Made by a program: the position numbers and the translations under genes
Part shown: one piece after another, positions 35,090-47,935 of the stretch
How positions within the stretch are numbered: the first letter of the stretch is position 1
How the letters are laid out: every line of letters begins with the position of its first letter
The notes under the pieces: generated by a model
Database searches by the model: none
Seen by the model: the letters and a program-made list of their open reading frames with translations, nothing else
What the model was told of the DNA's origin: nothing
NCBI GenBank assembly: GCA_021234155.1
Contig: JAJEKV010000013.1
Coordinates: 3,964,028-4,028,027, forward strand
DNA: 64,000 nucleotides
Direction: 5' to 3'
DNA from: Isoetes taiwanensis
Taxonomy: Eukaryota; Streptophyta; Lycopodiopsida; Isoetales; Isoetaceae

Positions 35090-37440
35090 TCGACTTTATT
35101 ATAGCAGGTCCAGCAGCTTGTTCAAGTATGCCAGCAGTTGTAGTTGGACAATAAAGAGTTTAAGGAACGTGTTGCTTCACATGAATCTGCTTCTAGCTCG
35201 GGATTGAGGCTATTAGAGCCTAAGATCAGCCTGCCAGAGAAGTTTAACGGCACTCGGTATCAGATCAGGCTTGTGATTCAGCTCCATCCTCATAGATATC
35301 CCACGGCCCAGGAACAAGTTGGGCTGATTGGTTCTCTCCTCACAGGACCAGCTCTAAGTTGGTTTGCTCCTTTATTGGAGAAAGGAGCCCTAGAGTTGCA
35401 AGATTTTGCTGCTTTCACTGCAGAGCTCGAGGCATGCTTCGGAGACACCGATCGTCAGCGCACAACAATCACAAAACTTTGCAATCTAAGGCGAGGCTCT
35501 CGTCCAGCTTCAGTATATGCATCAGAATTTCGTCAAATTGCGGTAGATACTGCCTGGGATGATGTTGCCCTTCGAGATTGTTTCCGAAGGGGGTTACGAG
35601 AGGATGTGAAAGATATGCTGTTGTATATGGAGGACCCTCAGACTTTGGAAGAAGCCATCAGATTTGCAGCTCGATGTGATAATTGGCTCTTCGAACGTAG
35701 GCAAGAGAGACGTAGTCAGGTCTTCCCAATCACGCAAACGCCTGTAGGTACGCCTTCCTCGGTCTCATCTCTAGAATCTAGTAGGTCCGGACCTGAGCTT
35801 ATGCAGATTGATCGGGCAGTTTAAGGACCTTTAGCTGCCGCCGAGAAGCAGCATCGAAGAGAGGCTAATCTTTGCCTCTACTGTGGAGGAGCTGGCCATA
35901 TTACTCGTGTATGCCCTCTGAAGCGTCCAGATCAGTCAGAAAACTTCCGGAGCCGGTCCGAGTAGTAGGAGTCTCTCGTCGGCTGGCCGCCTTTTCTCAG
36001 ACTCCTTCCACATTTCTTGACATGTTTATTCCATCAGATAAGGTCAGCAAGGCATTCTTCGTCCCTATATCATTGAAATCAGAAGTTGGAGGATTGAAAA
36101 TGTTGGCGCAACTTGATTGTGGTGCAAATGCTTGCTTTATGGATAGTGTGTTCGCCAGTAAGCACGCCATCCCTAGAAGCAAGGTTGAGCATCCTAGTTT
36201 TGTCGAAGTGATTGATGGACGGGAGATCTCCTCGGGTGCAGTCACAGAATGTACTACGCCTATTCAGGTTTTGTTCGAGGGAGTTTCTTGTAGTATTTCC
36301 TTCAATCTCATCGCTAGCCCACATGCGCCAATAGTCTTGGGTCTGCCCTGGCTCGAGCTACATAACCCATAGATTGATTGACATACTAGATCATTTCGAT
36401 TTCCTGGTTCTAGCTCTAGTTTCAGTTCATCTGCAGTTCAGGCTTCTACACCAACATCGACTTCGATCCGTGCAGTATCGTGGGCCCCTGATTCTGTCCT
36501 CGTTGTTCTTGTTTCTGCTCCATGCACTGATTCGACTATTGCCTTTGCTCCAGTTCATGCCCCAGATGCTGACCATATTCTCGATGATGTTCCAACTCCA
36601 GCTCTGGTTTCTGCTCTTGCTCCAGTTCCAGTTCCTGCTTCTGCTCCTGGTCCAGTTCTTGTTCCAGTCCCTGCTCCAGTTCCTGTTCCTATTGCTCCTG
36701 CTCCTGCTCCTGCTCATGCTCCTGTTCCTGCTCATGTTCCTGCTCCTGCTCCTGCTCCTGCTTTTGTAGAGGCTTCTTCATGCCCTTAGTTTCGTATCTC
36801 GAAGATTTCTCTTCGCGAGTTCGATAAATCTAGAAGGCAAGATCCAAGTTCAGTGTTTGCAATCCAAGTTCACTCCTCGGCTAGCTCGGCATCAGCGAAG
36901 CCTGCTCCAATGCTCCCAGATAAATATGGCAATTTCTCTGATGTTTTTGACAAAGTCAGGGCCAGCAAACTCCCAGAGCATCATCCATATGATTGTCCTA
37001 TTGATTTGCGGCCGGGGACGACGCCGCCATATGGTCCGATATATGGTCTATCTCCTGCTGAGTTGAAGGTTTTGCGGGAGTATATTGAAGAGAATCTAGC
37101 CACTGGCTTCATTCGACATTCTCAGTCCCCTGCTGGAGCGCCTATCTTCTTTGTCAAAAAGAAGGATGATTCGCTACGGCTGGTCGTTGATTATCGCGGC
37201 CTCAACAAAATCACAGTGCCGAATCGGTATCCGCTTCCTCTGATCCCAGAGTTGTTGAAGCGACTCTAAGGTGCACATTATTTTACGAAGATTGATCTTC
37301 GGGGTGCCTACAATCTTATTCGGATCCGGGAGGGTGATGAGTGGAAAACAACTTTTCGTACTCGGTATAGTGGCTATATACATGAACGCCCCATTGCTTG
37401 TAGTGTTTTTCGATTATTAATATAAAATTTTACATTGTCC
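35090..37440 (+). mobile_element. Ty3/gypsy element fragment (gag, protease, start of RT)
   Basis: Gag (35,144-35,824) has LIGSLLTGPALSWFAPLLEK and YASEFRQIAVDTAWDD, the retrotransposon Gag helical domain. A CCHC zinc knuckle CLYCGGAGHITRVCP is at 35,874-35,918 in another frame. The protease (35,990-36,372) has AQLDCGANACF, with DCG in place of DSG/DTG, and APIVLGLPWLELHNP. A Pro/Ala-rich linker (about 36,590-36,765, CCTGCTCC repeats) leads to RT (36,853-37,390): IDLRPGTTPPYGPIYGLSP, GAPIFFVKKKDDSLRLVVDY and [15 protein letters not shown]. It stops before the catalytic YxDD; RNase H, integrase and LTRs are absent. Stops at about 36,786 and 37,267 make it inactive. The RT wording is like chromoviruses of the Tf2/Tcn type. 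Confidence 0.88.
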
Positions 37441-40400
37441 CTCGAAAAAGAAAAAACAAAAAATTGTTGTTCATGTCTAGTAATGAGGTACCTTGCAACG
37501 CCAAATGCATGGAAAAATGTCTATATCCTGGAGCTTTACTACAATTGTCTTGTAGTATATCGAGGGTCAAAATATAACATCTAATTATTTATGATATAAT
37601 AATCCATTTAGCTTCTTTATTTCAATTATAAATTCCTATATACGCAAAGGGTAGAAGATTTGATTCACAATTAGGTTGTTATCTATTTTGCATCTCCCTT
37701 GAAAAATTGGTTTACCATAATGGCCGCACAATATAAGACATTTTTTTTTCACGGAGGCTATCAGGGTTTATTTTCATGAAATGCAGGATCTTCCACGATA
37801 TTCAAGGCCTACATAATTACTATTGCTTTCGGTGCTATCTTCCAATTCCACGATGTATCTATAAGAAAGTTTACATGTAATCTTAAAGCATGAGACTTCT
37901 TACCGCTTCTTGTCTTACATGAGTTATAAATGTGTACTAACATAGTGTTGGACCTGCAGGCCAATAGAAACATCTAGACGGCAGGGGGGTCGCACTGCGA
38001 AGTCTTGCAACACATATTTTGTCATAATGTGTTACAAGTAGACGAAACAGACCTTTAAATTATAAAATTTTGAAAACTTTGTTAATATTAAATGTAAACA
38101 AGGTGCTGCGCAGGGAGGGTTGCCCTCCATGGACGGAGGGTGAAGTGGCTTAAATCAATATTCAAAGTCATGTTTTTACAATAAATCAAAATTCCTACTT
38201 CAAAACAATAGAGTACTGAATACCATAACTTTATGAAGTGAAATGTAATATGAGTGCAGGTAAAATACTTGCTTCATAAATTTAATACATAAGCACAAGC
38301 AAGCATTAATAAAAATGGACTTTTAAAGGTCAAATATAAGATGCCTGTATAAACACCAAAACCACCCCTATCCAAGGCCTTTTTGCTCATTGAAATTCTG
38401 AAATTACAAGGTTTCCACCTTCAACAACTTGTACATAACTAGGACCATTATTTAGGACCATTATTCTGCCCACTAGTCATGTTATATGCCTCCTTTGCAT
38501 ACTGATTCAAAATATATTCTTTTGTGATGATTATAAACTGCAACAGACAAAACCTGTAATGACATCAAGAACAGATAAGACCTTGACTCTGAAAAAGCAT
38601 CTGATGTAGTTGAATCAAGATATATTTACCCGCCAGTTCTTGACCTATGACAAAAACACACCAAAACATAGGGCCCATTATTAACACCACACCAAAACAC
38701 AGGGCCCATTATTGTTTGTTTTTTGATGCAAAATAGGGTAGTAAAGTCGGCTTCCATCGCTACATATAAGAGCATCAAAATCTTTTCACCCTATGCCTTG
38801 AAGTCAAGATATGAATGGTCTTGACCACAAATTTTTGCCCTCTTTGAACTCGGTCAATCCGAGGCGCTTTGAGCAAGTTTTTGGTTTTGAGTGGATTAGC
38901 AAGTCTAATCCATCTCAATTCGACCAAGATGAAAGTCACCGAACCGATTTGGAGCTAGATCGCCAAGATTTCCATGCAAGCAAAAAAAATAGGCTATGGG
39001 GGCGGCACAACAGAATCAAGACAGTTACTCTACTATTCTTATGTTTTCACGGAAGGGATACCCCGCGAAAGGTATCATCAAAACAAGGGTAAGTTTATTT
39101 TCATTCGAACAAAATTGGTTAAATTTGAGATGTTATCTCGATTAGTATTGACATCTAATAGGTATTCGAAAATCACACAAGTGTGAAGATCAAGAAGAAA
39201 TTATTTCTACTTGGAAACCAAATTGTACTTTTCTAAGAAATGAGTAGCAAATAGCAAAATACATACCATTGCAAATGAAATCTTTGAAACAGTTCAAGAA
39301 ATTATGTAGCCTGCAACCTTGCCTGAAGCATAGATTGTGGCATGAGGAATTGTTCAAGACTATAAAGAGAAGAATGGACGACAAGTTAGGCACATGAGTT
39401 TTGAGCTCTGGGTTTTGGTTACAAATTTTCCATCCCTATGAACGCTTGCGAGGATGGCTCCAAGATCTCTACTGCTAGGTTTTCGAAGAAAAGCCATAAG
39501 TGCCGTTCTCAAGTCCTCATGTATCTCTGTCATTTTTGGGTCGTCGACAAAAAGGCATTTTCTAAGGATGGAGCAGGACTCGAAATTAGAATTTGTCTGC
39601 AACTAATAAAAATTCTTGCTTATATTTAAGGCTACCGAAAATACATGAATTTATAGTGTAGTTAATTTATTTGAGCGAGGGGCATTTTGGTAATTTTGAA
39701 ACTCGTAAGGGTATTTTGGTAGCTTTCCATCTATCTTTTTAGTTTACAAACTAGTACCACAACACTGCCTGCAAGTTGCAACAGAATACAACATCAAAAA
39801 ACAAAGACCACATAATAATGTCAATTACCAAGTGAAGAGCCCACACCCCATGTGCTGCAAAACCTCCAAGGAATTTTACTGAAATGGGCTTGTATGCAAT
39901 CACATGGGCAGAGAGTGGAGGTGACAGAACCGTAAAGAAATGATTATTTTGTTATAAATAGAACGGACAGTCAAATATAAACTGAAATAAGGATATAATT
40001 TTGAAAAATCATACTCCTTTCCTTGATTTCATTCAGCCATATACATATATTTGGACAATTGGAATTGTGCTTGTTTGCATGAAATGCCATATCCCACGTA
40101 AAAAGACTTAAATGCCTAGATCCTCTCGTCTCTAGTTTGAAAGTTGAAGGCCATCCGCGATAGGAGCTCTTGTCCAAATGACCGTGGTACTCATATCCAT
40201 GAAATTATCTCTCGACACATAACACTTCCTTCAGCCTCAAACGATAAATATCAAATGTTCCGATCCTATAAAGGAAGTATAAACATTTCTAGATCGGTCG
40301 AATGAGGATAAGGGTGAAGGTTTATTGGCACGAGAACCTAAATACAAAAGTTAAAAAATTCTTAAATAATTGAAAAATCTTATTGTAGTTCCTTTTAATC

Positions 40401-41139
40401 CGTGATTGCCTTATATGCAATGTGCTCGCCTCGACGTTATCCAAATAAGGCCGTTGCTTCAACTAAAACCTACTAGAAAATGCTCAAGTAGGTGCGAAGG
40501 CAAAGGACAAAATAGATTGGAGATAAGAAAGACAACAAATAGAGAAAGTACATCATGTTTTACAAAGAACAAAAGATAAGTAAGAATATAGATTTGCTTA
40601 CCCGCATTGAACCGTAACAAAGAACTATATAAGCACCGCCTCATTTCATTAATACCGTTTTTTTTTCTTACAATTAGCCATGAAAACCTCGTGATAAAAT
40701 ATGCTTATATCAACCGAAAAACACATGATCTGACTAAAAACAGATACATAGAGAGCAGAGTAATAATATGTACGGATGTCAGGGGTTAGGACCTGGTTTG
40801 GAAAAAGATGCATACGGTAATTTGTCAAGATTTTTGGTATTCAAAACAAGCAAATTGATAAGGTACACCATGGCTGTCCCGCTTTGTCCACAAATGAGAT
40901 ATATTTTAAAGTATGCTCATTGTTGCCCGCCATTCACCAATACCCGATCCGCTTGCCTAGCTTTCCTATTTTGTAAGTGCTCTCATGGTGAGTGTCTTTG
41001 GCATAAAATATTTGACATAAGAACATAGCCTCGTGATTAAGAGCATCTAGATTTATAATTTCATTAAAAAACATTGCCGCCCTAAGTCCGCAGATTAGAG
41101 TGCAACCGCAAGCACTAAGCAAATTCCTCCGTAAACAAG
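37441..41139. other. Long stretch with no recognised gene
   Basis: It is A+T-rich with T- and A-tracts. AACACCACACCAAAACA.AGGGCCCATTATT is duplicated at about 38,655-38,715. One minus-strand frame at 39,360-39,602 (LRTALMAFLRKPSSRDLGAI) looks protein-like but was not recognised. Confidence 0.4.
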
Positions 41140-41500
41140 TGTCCGTTGCCTAGAAACCGCAAGTAATATTTCTCCCTTCCAAACGTCCCGCATGGCCAAG
41201 AATATCCATCATGCACGTAATGTGGGGAATACTTGGTTTTATGTCATGAAGTTCCATCATATTTTTAGATTCATACTGCAAGAAAATGAATGTATCGTCT
41301 GCAAATTGTTGTATGCTCAACTGCCTATGATCTGGGTCAGGTATCCTAATGCCATTGATGGTTCCATTCTGCACCTTATCAGCCATTTGAAGAGTTAGAA
41401 CATTAGCAAGTAAGATGAAGATGTATGGCGCTAACGGACACCCTTGTCGAACACCCTTCCTAAGAGTCGGATTTAGACAATACCTTTCCAGCACGCCCAA
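41140..41500 (-). mobile_element. LINE reverse transcriptase fragment
   Basis: The minus strand encodes LRKGVRQGCPLAPYIFILLA, then GIRIPDPDHRQLSIQQFADD, which has the catalytic F/YADD. This is an L1-type RT palm distinct from the other LINEs here. Both ends fade out, so it is a short remnant. Confidence 0.85.
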
Positions 41501-43535
41501 TCATAGCCAATCCCGCCAAGTAACACGGAATAAGTGTAAGATAGTTACTTAGGAATGATACTTTTAACCATTCCATTGTAAAGAATTGTAGCATCTCACC
41601 AGGAAAATGCCTATCTTACCGTAAAAATACCCATCGACAGCAACAAAGGAGTCTTTCCATTTCTTGCAGCTCAGATGATCATAAATGAAACGATTTATTA
41701 TTTACTCAAATACAATGCAATAGTCGAACTATGCTAGAAATTTTGAAAGCAAAGTCTCTTTTTTCGTTTCAAATCATCATTTCTTAATCCTAGAGCTCAC
41801 CATATTTTTCAAAGAGGTATTTTATAATGTCATCGATTCATACATGGACATGAAGTGTTTGGATCAACCCGCAATATAGTTCGGATAGATTAGACATATC
41901 CCGTTCCTTATTCAAAGACTTTGCTTTTTATCCGATATAGAGTTTGTCATGTAGTCCTCGGGAGGGCCGTGAAAGAAAGCAAATGCAAACTAATAAGAAT
42001 CTAACTCCTTCAGCCCAAAGAACTCAGAGACATAAGGCCCTTTAAGGTAACAAATGGGCCAAGAGATACTCTCCTTTGGCACTCTCAAAACAAAACATCA
42101 GTTGATTTCGGGATGATAAAGCCGTGGTTCTAACCCAAAGGTTGCTTTTCGACTTTATCAATCACCAGCTCACAACAATGTAACCCATGAAAAGCTATAT
42201 AATAATAACAAAGATACCGTTGACGTCCTTTTGGGGAATCACGGGCCGATAGAGAACTTCACCACCTACTTCACATAGAGCGTCTGTGTAATATAAAATC
42301 TTCTAGAGCTAGAAACAGAGGAGATAATGAAAAAGCTAACAGAAATAATTTCGATATTAAAAGCTAAATAATTATCATCTAGGATGCTGCAACCGTGTAG
42401 AACTAGAAAAGAAATTGATGCATGCATATTTCATGCTGTAGAAAATTTATAATGTGCTGCGAGGTTTATAATGTTCATTTTTTACCATTGCAGCCATCAC
42501 ACATCAGAAATGGCATTACCCATCATAAACACAATTTTGCATCAGGCTTAGTGCTTCCACAAAGAGGTCCCCCCTGTGTGGCAAGGCAAGACCAAAAAAC
42601 ACCGCCCTTCATTTCACCAAACCTTCCTTGTTTGGGGCAAGGCCTGCCCCTGCTAATTGGGACGCACCCTTACTTTAGGCAATCTATGTTTAGTCTATTT
42701 TTGTAGGAATATATACATAAATAAAAGAACAACTTCAATACCTTCTTGCAAAATGGGCACCTGTATCATAAAAGACATTGTTTTAAGTCGTTGAAAATGA
42801 GAATAAATTTTCAGATCTAATATATGAACATATTATTCAAATGCACGCTTCGAATTTAAGCCTTTACATCCATAGAATGCATCTCTTTAGGACATTTCAC
42901 CATTTGACCATGGAGGCCACATCTCACAATTAAGCCAAAGGGCATCCCAACCACACAACCGTAGTCCGGAACAGAATTTTGGATATTGCAAAACATTGCA
43001 TGCATCCGCAAACATGTATGCGTTTCAATTGAGTGCTCGGGCTATGGATCAAAACATAGAAATTCCATGGCATGTAATTGCCGGTGTACCTCAAAATCGA
43101 TGTAGCAGGCCATGCATCTACAAAAGTTCACCTTTTAAAACACCCCCCGAAAGCATTCATCACAGCCTTTTGCAGGTTTGAAGGCTCAGAAGAGTTTTTC
43201 CTGAGCAGCAGGAAATGGTAACTAGAGTGAAGAAATCCAGAAATGTAAAACTCTTGGCCAATCATTCAAATATTGTTTGCATGCAGACATACCCAAACCA
43301 TTACAAATCCAATCATCCTTTAAAACTTACTGTGAAAGTTTTAGCAAGCAAGCTGCGGCTATAAACCCTTCAAAAGCACATTAGTGTGGCTTTACTATAA
43401 GCAATCCCATTCATGTGTTGCCAGTTAAATATTCACTGCACATTATTTTCAACATTATTCATGTGTTGCATTTCTGTTACCTGCAGAAACCGACTGCAAA
43501 GACAGTGTTTGTTTCATCGGATTGAAGCGCCGATC
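41501..43535. other. Stretch with no recognised gene
   Basis: Short scattered frames only. Parts just above 41,500 may extend the LINE remnant on the minus strand, but no motif is readable. Confidence 0.4.
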
Positions 43536-43539
43536 CCTG

Positions 43540-43735
43540 CCTTGCCAGTTACCCGGTTGGCTTCAAGAAATGAGACGTGGAGTTCTTTACCAGCTGACCG
43601 AGAGTTTACAGGAAATAGGAGGTTTTGAGCAGTCACAGCATATCCTAGGGATATTCTAGCATATACCTAGGATATGCCAAAAACCCACATAAACAAGGGT
43701 TTGCCCCCCTAGGGGCAACCCAAAAATTATAAAAG
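43540..43735. repeat. Dispersed repeat with hairpin, copy 1 (partner at 50,405)
   Basis: CTGCCTTGCCAGTTA, TTTACAGG.AA, the ATATCCTAGG hairpin region, AAACCCACATAA and TTTGCCC.CCTAGGGGCAACCC all recur in the same order at 50,405-50,585. Within it CATATCCTAGG (43,638) and CCTAGGATATG (43,666) are exact inverse copies. Confidence 0.8.
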
Positions 43736-43952
43736 TTTTGTGAATATGAAGTGTTAATATAAGTAAGGGGTTGAGTTACCTTACTATAATAAATTATGAA
43801 ATAAGGGATGTGATCATAATAATTAACATAAATATTACCTCGAGGGAATTATTAAAAATTGCATGCATAGAATGTATTGCAGGCATCATGCAGGTGTCCA
43901 AGGTGGGGAGACTCATGATGCTGCGGACAACATCGATTCAAGGTGGGGAGAT

Positions 43953-44410
43953 TGTGACGTTCCAACATAGTATACGGTACAAATACATATATTATACTAC
44001 CACGTCACTCGTACATGTCACCTTGATGACATGTACTTGGAAACCGTAACGGGGCTGCACCCTAGGGGGCAACTTCCTATGTTGCACGTGCCTATAAACA
44101 TATGCCTTTAATCCCTTTGCCACATGGCAAAACCCCACATGCGCTTTTAGCCCTAACCATAAAAGGGTCATGTAAAAGGAACAAAATTAGAAACCCTAAA
44201 CCTTTTCCATTTTCGCATTTTAGCTTCGTTAAGCCATTCCGGCCAAGCCAAGCTGCTATTTCGCATTGCCAGACGCCGTCAAGCCGGCTTTGCACAACAG
44301 ATCCTCAAGATTTCGTCGCCTTTGCCTTGAACAAGAGCATGGATGCATTCCGAGGAGTTGGAGCAAGCCAAGATTCAAGTAAATTGCAATTCTGTTGTGC
44401 AATGCCGACT
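43953..44410 (+). mobile_element. Putative LTR-like segment
   Basis: It starts TGTGACGTTCC right after AAGGTGGGGAGAT, a purine tract that itself occurs twice (43,902 and 43,939). A TATA-like CCTATAAACATATGCC is at about 44,089. The end and the partner LTR were not found. The open frame at 44,102-44,431 has no domain and probably lies within the LTR. Confidence 0.35.
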
Positions 44411-47400
44411 TTTAGTCCGACAATGAGCTAGTTTAGTGTGTTAGATTAGCCTTATAGGCCTTATAGATTTTGAGATCACAAGCCCTAACAAAGGAACCTG
44501 ACCATGTATGTTTAGGCAGATAGATTAGATGTTATTATGTATTTCAGTTCTATGTTGATGATGTTCTATATTATGCGCACTCCTGTGTATTGGAAAGGGG
44601 GGCCGAGATCCTGGAACACTTGATGATAATGGAATCAATAGATAGATGTTGATTATAGAGTCGATTTTCAAGCTGAAGCTCGGATATCTCCTCTTGTAAG
44701 CAAGCAGACAAATTGACCATGCACATAAATCATGACTTTGACAAATATCCATGTAGAATCTGGGCAGTGAACAAGTAAAACCTACAACAATATCATCAAA
44801 TACATACTTGCAATGCTTCTATTTAAAGTAGACAATGTTTCACCGTGTGCTCACTGTCGCACTAAAGTCTGAAAATTGACACAACAACTCTACTAACCAT
44901 TTAGTATAAAATAGATTGCTACATTCTATGACACTTTACAATGGTCAATTTTAAATGCTAAATTGTCAATTCAATGCAAAATTATCTCAAAGCAGATTCT
45001 TTTACACATGTAGATGACATATAGCTAAATCTCATTAGTCTAACTGATTATAAGGTTATAAAGTGAACCACATACCAATATTTGATGCTACACTGGTGCA
45101 ATGGCATCAAAAATTGGCTCTCTTGCTGCGTATAAACAATCTATTAGATAGACACTTTAATTACGTTTTACTAGAACAATAGTGTTGCTTGACATGTATC
45201 ATGCCTAGTTTCCTCTTTAGTTTGAACAAATTGAACAAATATAGTAAGCAGTTTCTAACAATAATGGACTTGAGCAAGATAATGCTTTAATTCAAAGCAT
45301 TTGCTCCCAAGCTTTGTAGGAATGAAATGCTTGTAATCACTCTATAGGCAACTGTTGAAAATCTTGCAGGTGTTGCAGAAAAGAACTGAAGCAAAAAATA
45401 TAGCTAGAAGAAGCAAATAATGTGCTGAACATATTGAATGTTTGCTGAAGGACCATAAGTTATATGGGCAACTGTTGAAATCTTGCAGAAGTTGCAGAAA
45501 AGAACTAAAGCAAAACATATAGCTAGGAGAAGCACGTAATGTGTTGAAGATATTTAATGTGTGCTAAAGGATCATAAGTTTCCATACCTTGTCTAGTTAT
45601 TCAAAAAAAAGGAGGTCCAAGAATGCCATGAAACAGGTCTCGTTCTACAACTTGATCTGCTTAAATGATCTCCAAGCTGATTGATGCACGCATATAATTT
45701 TTTTGAAAATATGCAATGTAGACCATTTGGGTAGGAGCGGAAATAAACTCACATGCTTCAATTGCCTACAACCCTGGAAATAAAAAGAGAACTAGGTGTG
45801 CCATTATGTTCTCATAGGTGTAATCCTATTTGTTTTATCCAAGAATGCACTAGATGTAATTACAGTTTCTACATGTAGAGTATGCAGAAAGGTCAGAAGC
45901 TTCACCAATCTGCAATTAGTGGTCATTTATTCGTGCCTAGTACATGCCAAGGAGCACTATCGACCTCGATCTCCATTCCTGACCTGAAGTCATTACTTAA
46001 GATGGCAAAGACCTCTTGTAAAACATCCATAAAAATGATATGAGATTACCTTTCTCACTGAAAGGTGGTTACTGAATACCCTAGAAACAAATGAATTTGA
46101 AGGGCGAATTGTATAGATGATTATGCTCATCCCAAGGAATCCCAAGTATCCTCATCTTATGGCTACTTTACATATAGTGGATACTGAGAAAACACACATC
46201 GTCATTGAACCATATGTCCTTTATTCATATAGTATTGCAGAAGAGGAAGAAGCTATACTAACTGCATAAGTTCTTCTAAGATCAATTAATTGAGAAGATA
46301 GAGGAGCCACACCCATTGAAAGGGAAGAGAATGTAGATACTCACATGTTATATTTAAAGCATACGTGTATTCTCTCATTGTTATAGTTTCAGGGATAACA
46401 ATGAGAAAGCAAATTGAAAGCAAGTCCCTTGTCTCTGCACTGGCGTCTATTCAGACTTGGAAATGAAAATCCACCATAAACAGGACCAAACCAATGACAG
46501 ATAGAAAAGCAATTGCTTTATCAAGTTTTGAGAAGTGAAACTCACTGGGAAAGAGAGCAATCCTTTAAGTCATTTAGATCTCTGCAACTTAGTCAATATA
46601 TTCATTCAGAGTTTCATCTGCATCGCCCTGCATACAGGAAATCACATCAATGGATTTCAGAGGGAATCAACATAGACAAGATGATCCACTACGTTATTTT
46701 ATGTTACATCCTCAAGTGAAGATGATGGATTTCAAGAGGGAAGGAGAATATAGAAGATAATCCACAATTTATTTTTGTATGACTTCCTCAAGTCAAGAAG
46801 ATAAAGGAAAAAATAGAGTTAACAGTGCGATGTCAACATAGACTTCAGGGTCACGGAATCTTGCATGTTATGGAAGGATCATGCTTGGCATTCAATATAG
46901 AAATGAACCATGTTTATCAGGCAGTTCACTTGCAACCACTGAGGAATATATTCTTATAGCCAAGAAAGGATATATTAAATACCAAAATGCTCTACTCTTG
47001 ATGTGCTTGTTATTTAATATAAGTATTAACATAAAGGGATGAACCAGGCTTGTCTAGCAAATCACTTCATCTGCAGCCACAGGTGATGTAATGTACATCT
47101 TAATCAGAGGGCAAACATCAAGTAATATGGAAAAAGCAGAACTAAACTAGTCGATATACTTGAAGTTAAAAGCTTCTGACTCTAAGAAAATTCCAAAACT
47201 AGTCTGTCAACCCATTTTCATGCTTAAGCTTCAAAATTGATTTCAGCACAGTTAAAGAAAAGCACAATATAAGCAAGACAATGCTACGTGCTCTGTTCAT
47301 GGTTGAATTTAGGTGTGTTACGATGCCACATTTGGTCCCTATATATGAAAAAACATGATGTGAAGTATTTCCTATCTAAAGTAACTGTATGCTAGAGCCA

Positions 47401-47935
47401 TTGAGAATCACCTTCGATTACAGCAAAACTATGGTCTAAAATGAATTTCAATTCATTCTGCTCCATCCTGTAACTGCTCCCATGAAGCAAGCCAAACGTG
47501 AATTGGGCATGTCGATGCCCTAAATTTGCTGCTCCTTTGATATCCCGATTACATCTGCTAATTTATACGTATCTCCCTCACTAATAGCACCAAACATCCA
47601 TTTTACTGCATCTGTGTATGGCAACTACTTTCTTCAAACTCTAAAGTTCCTGTGCCTTCAAAATATCCTACCATGAAGAACTGCAATACAAGTAAGAGGG
47701 ACCACGATGTGTGAGAACAACAAAGTAAGGGAAGGGCGGACATCGAGGATGCCTCAACTAAATTTCTCTTTTTTTGTAATTTTCCTGGGCGTAGATATAG
47801 AAAATTTGGAGATCCAATAGTGTGAATTGAAACTTGTTGAGGTGGGGCGCAATGTGGATAGGTTAGAAATTGAGAAGTTGTTGTAAGAGGGGTTAAGCAA
47901 GCCTGCTAAAAACCTTAGAAATGGACCCTAACTAT
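44411..47935. other. Stretch with no recognised gene
   Basis: It contains one clear tandem duplication (listed separately) and short A+T-rich repeats such as AAGATGATGGATTTCAAGAGGGA near 46,730. No exon could be assigned. Confidence 0.4.
45347..45586. repeat. Tandem duplication, 120-bp period
   Basis: GGCAACTGTTGAAA begins at 45,347 and again at 45,467. Both units continue with CTTGCAG, GTTGCAGAAAAGAACT and ATATAGCTAG and end GGA.CATAAGTT. Confidence 0.85.

Noticed and set aside
36374..36769. Leu/Phe-rich protein (+) and Arg/Asn/Ser-rich protein (-)
   Set aside because: Both are out-of-frame readings of the CCTGCTCC repeats that encode a Pro/Ala linker in the gypsy frame.
44102..44431. A 109-codon protein gene
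   Set aside because: Composition is LTR-like, no domain is visible, and it begins just after a TATA-like box inside the putative LTR.
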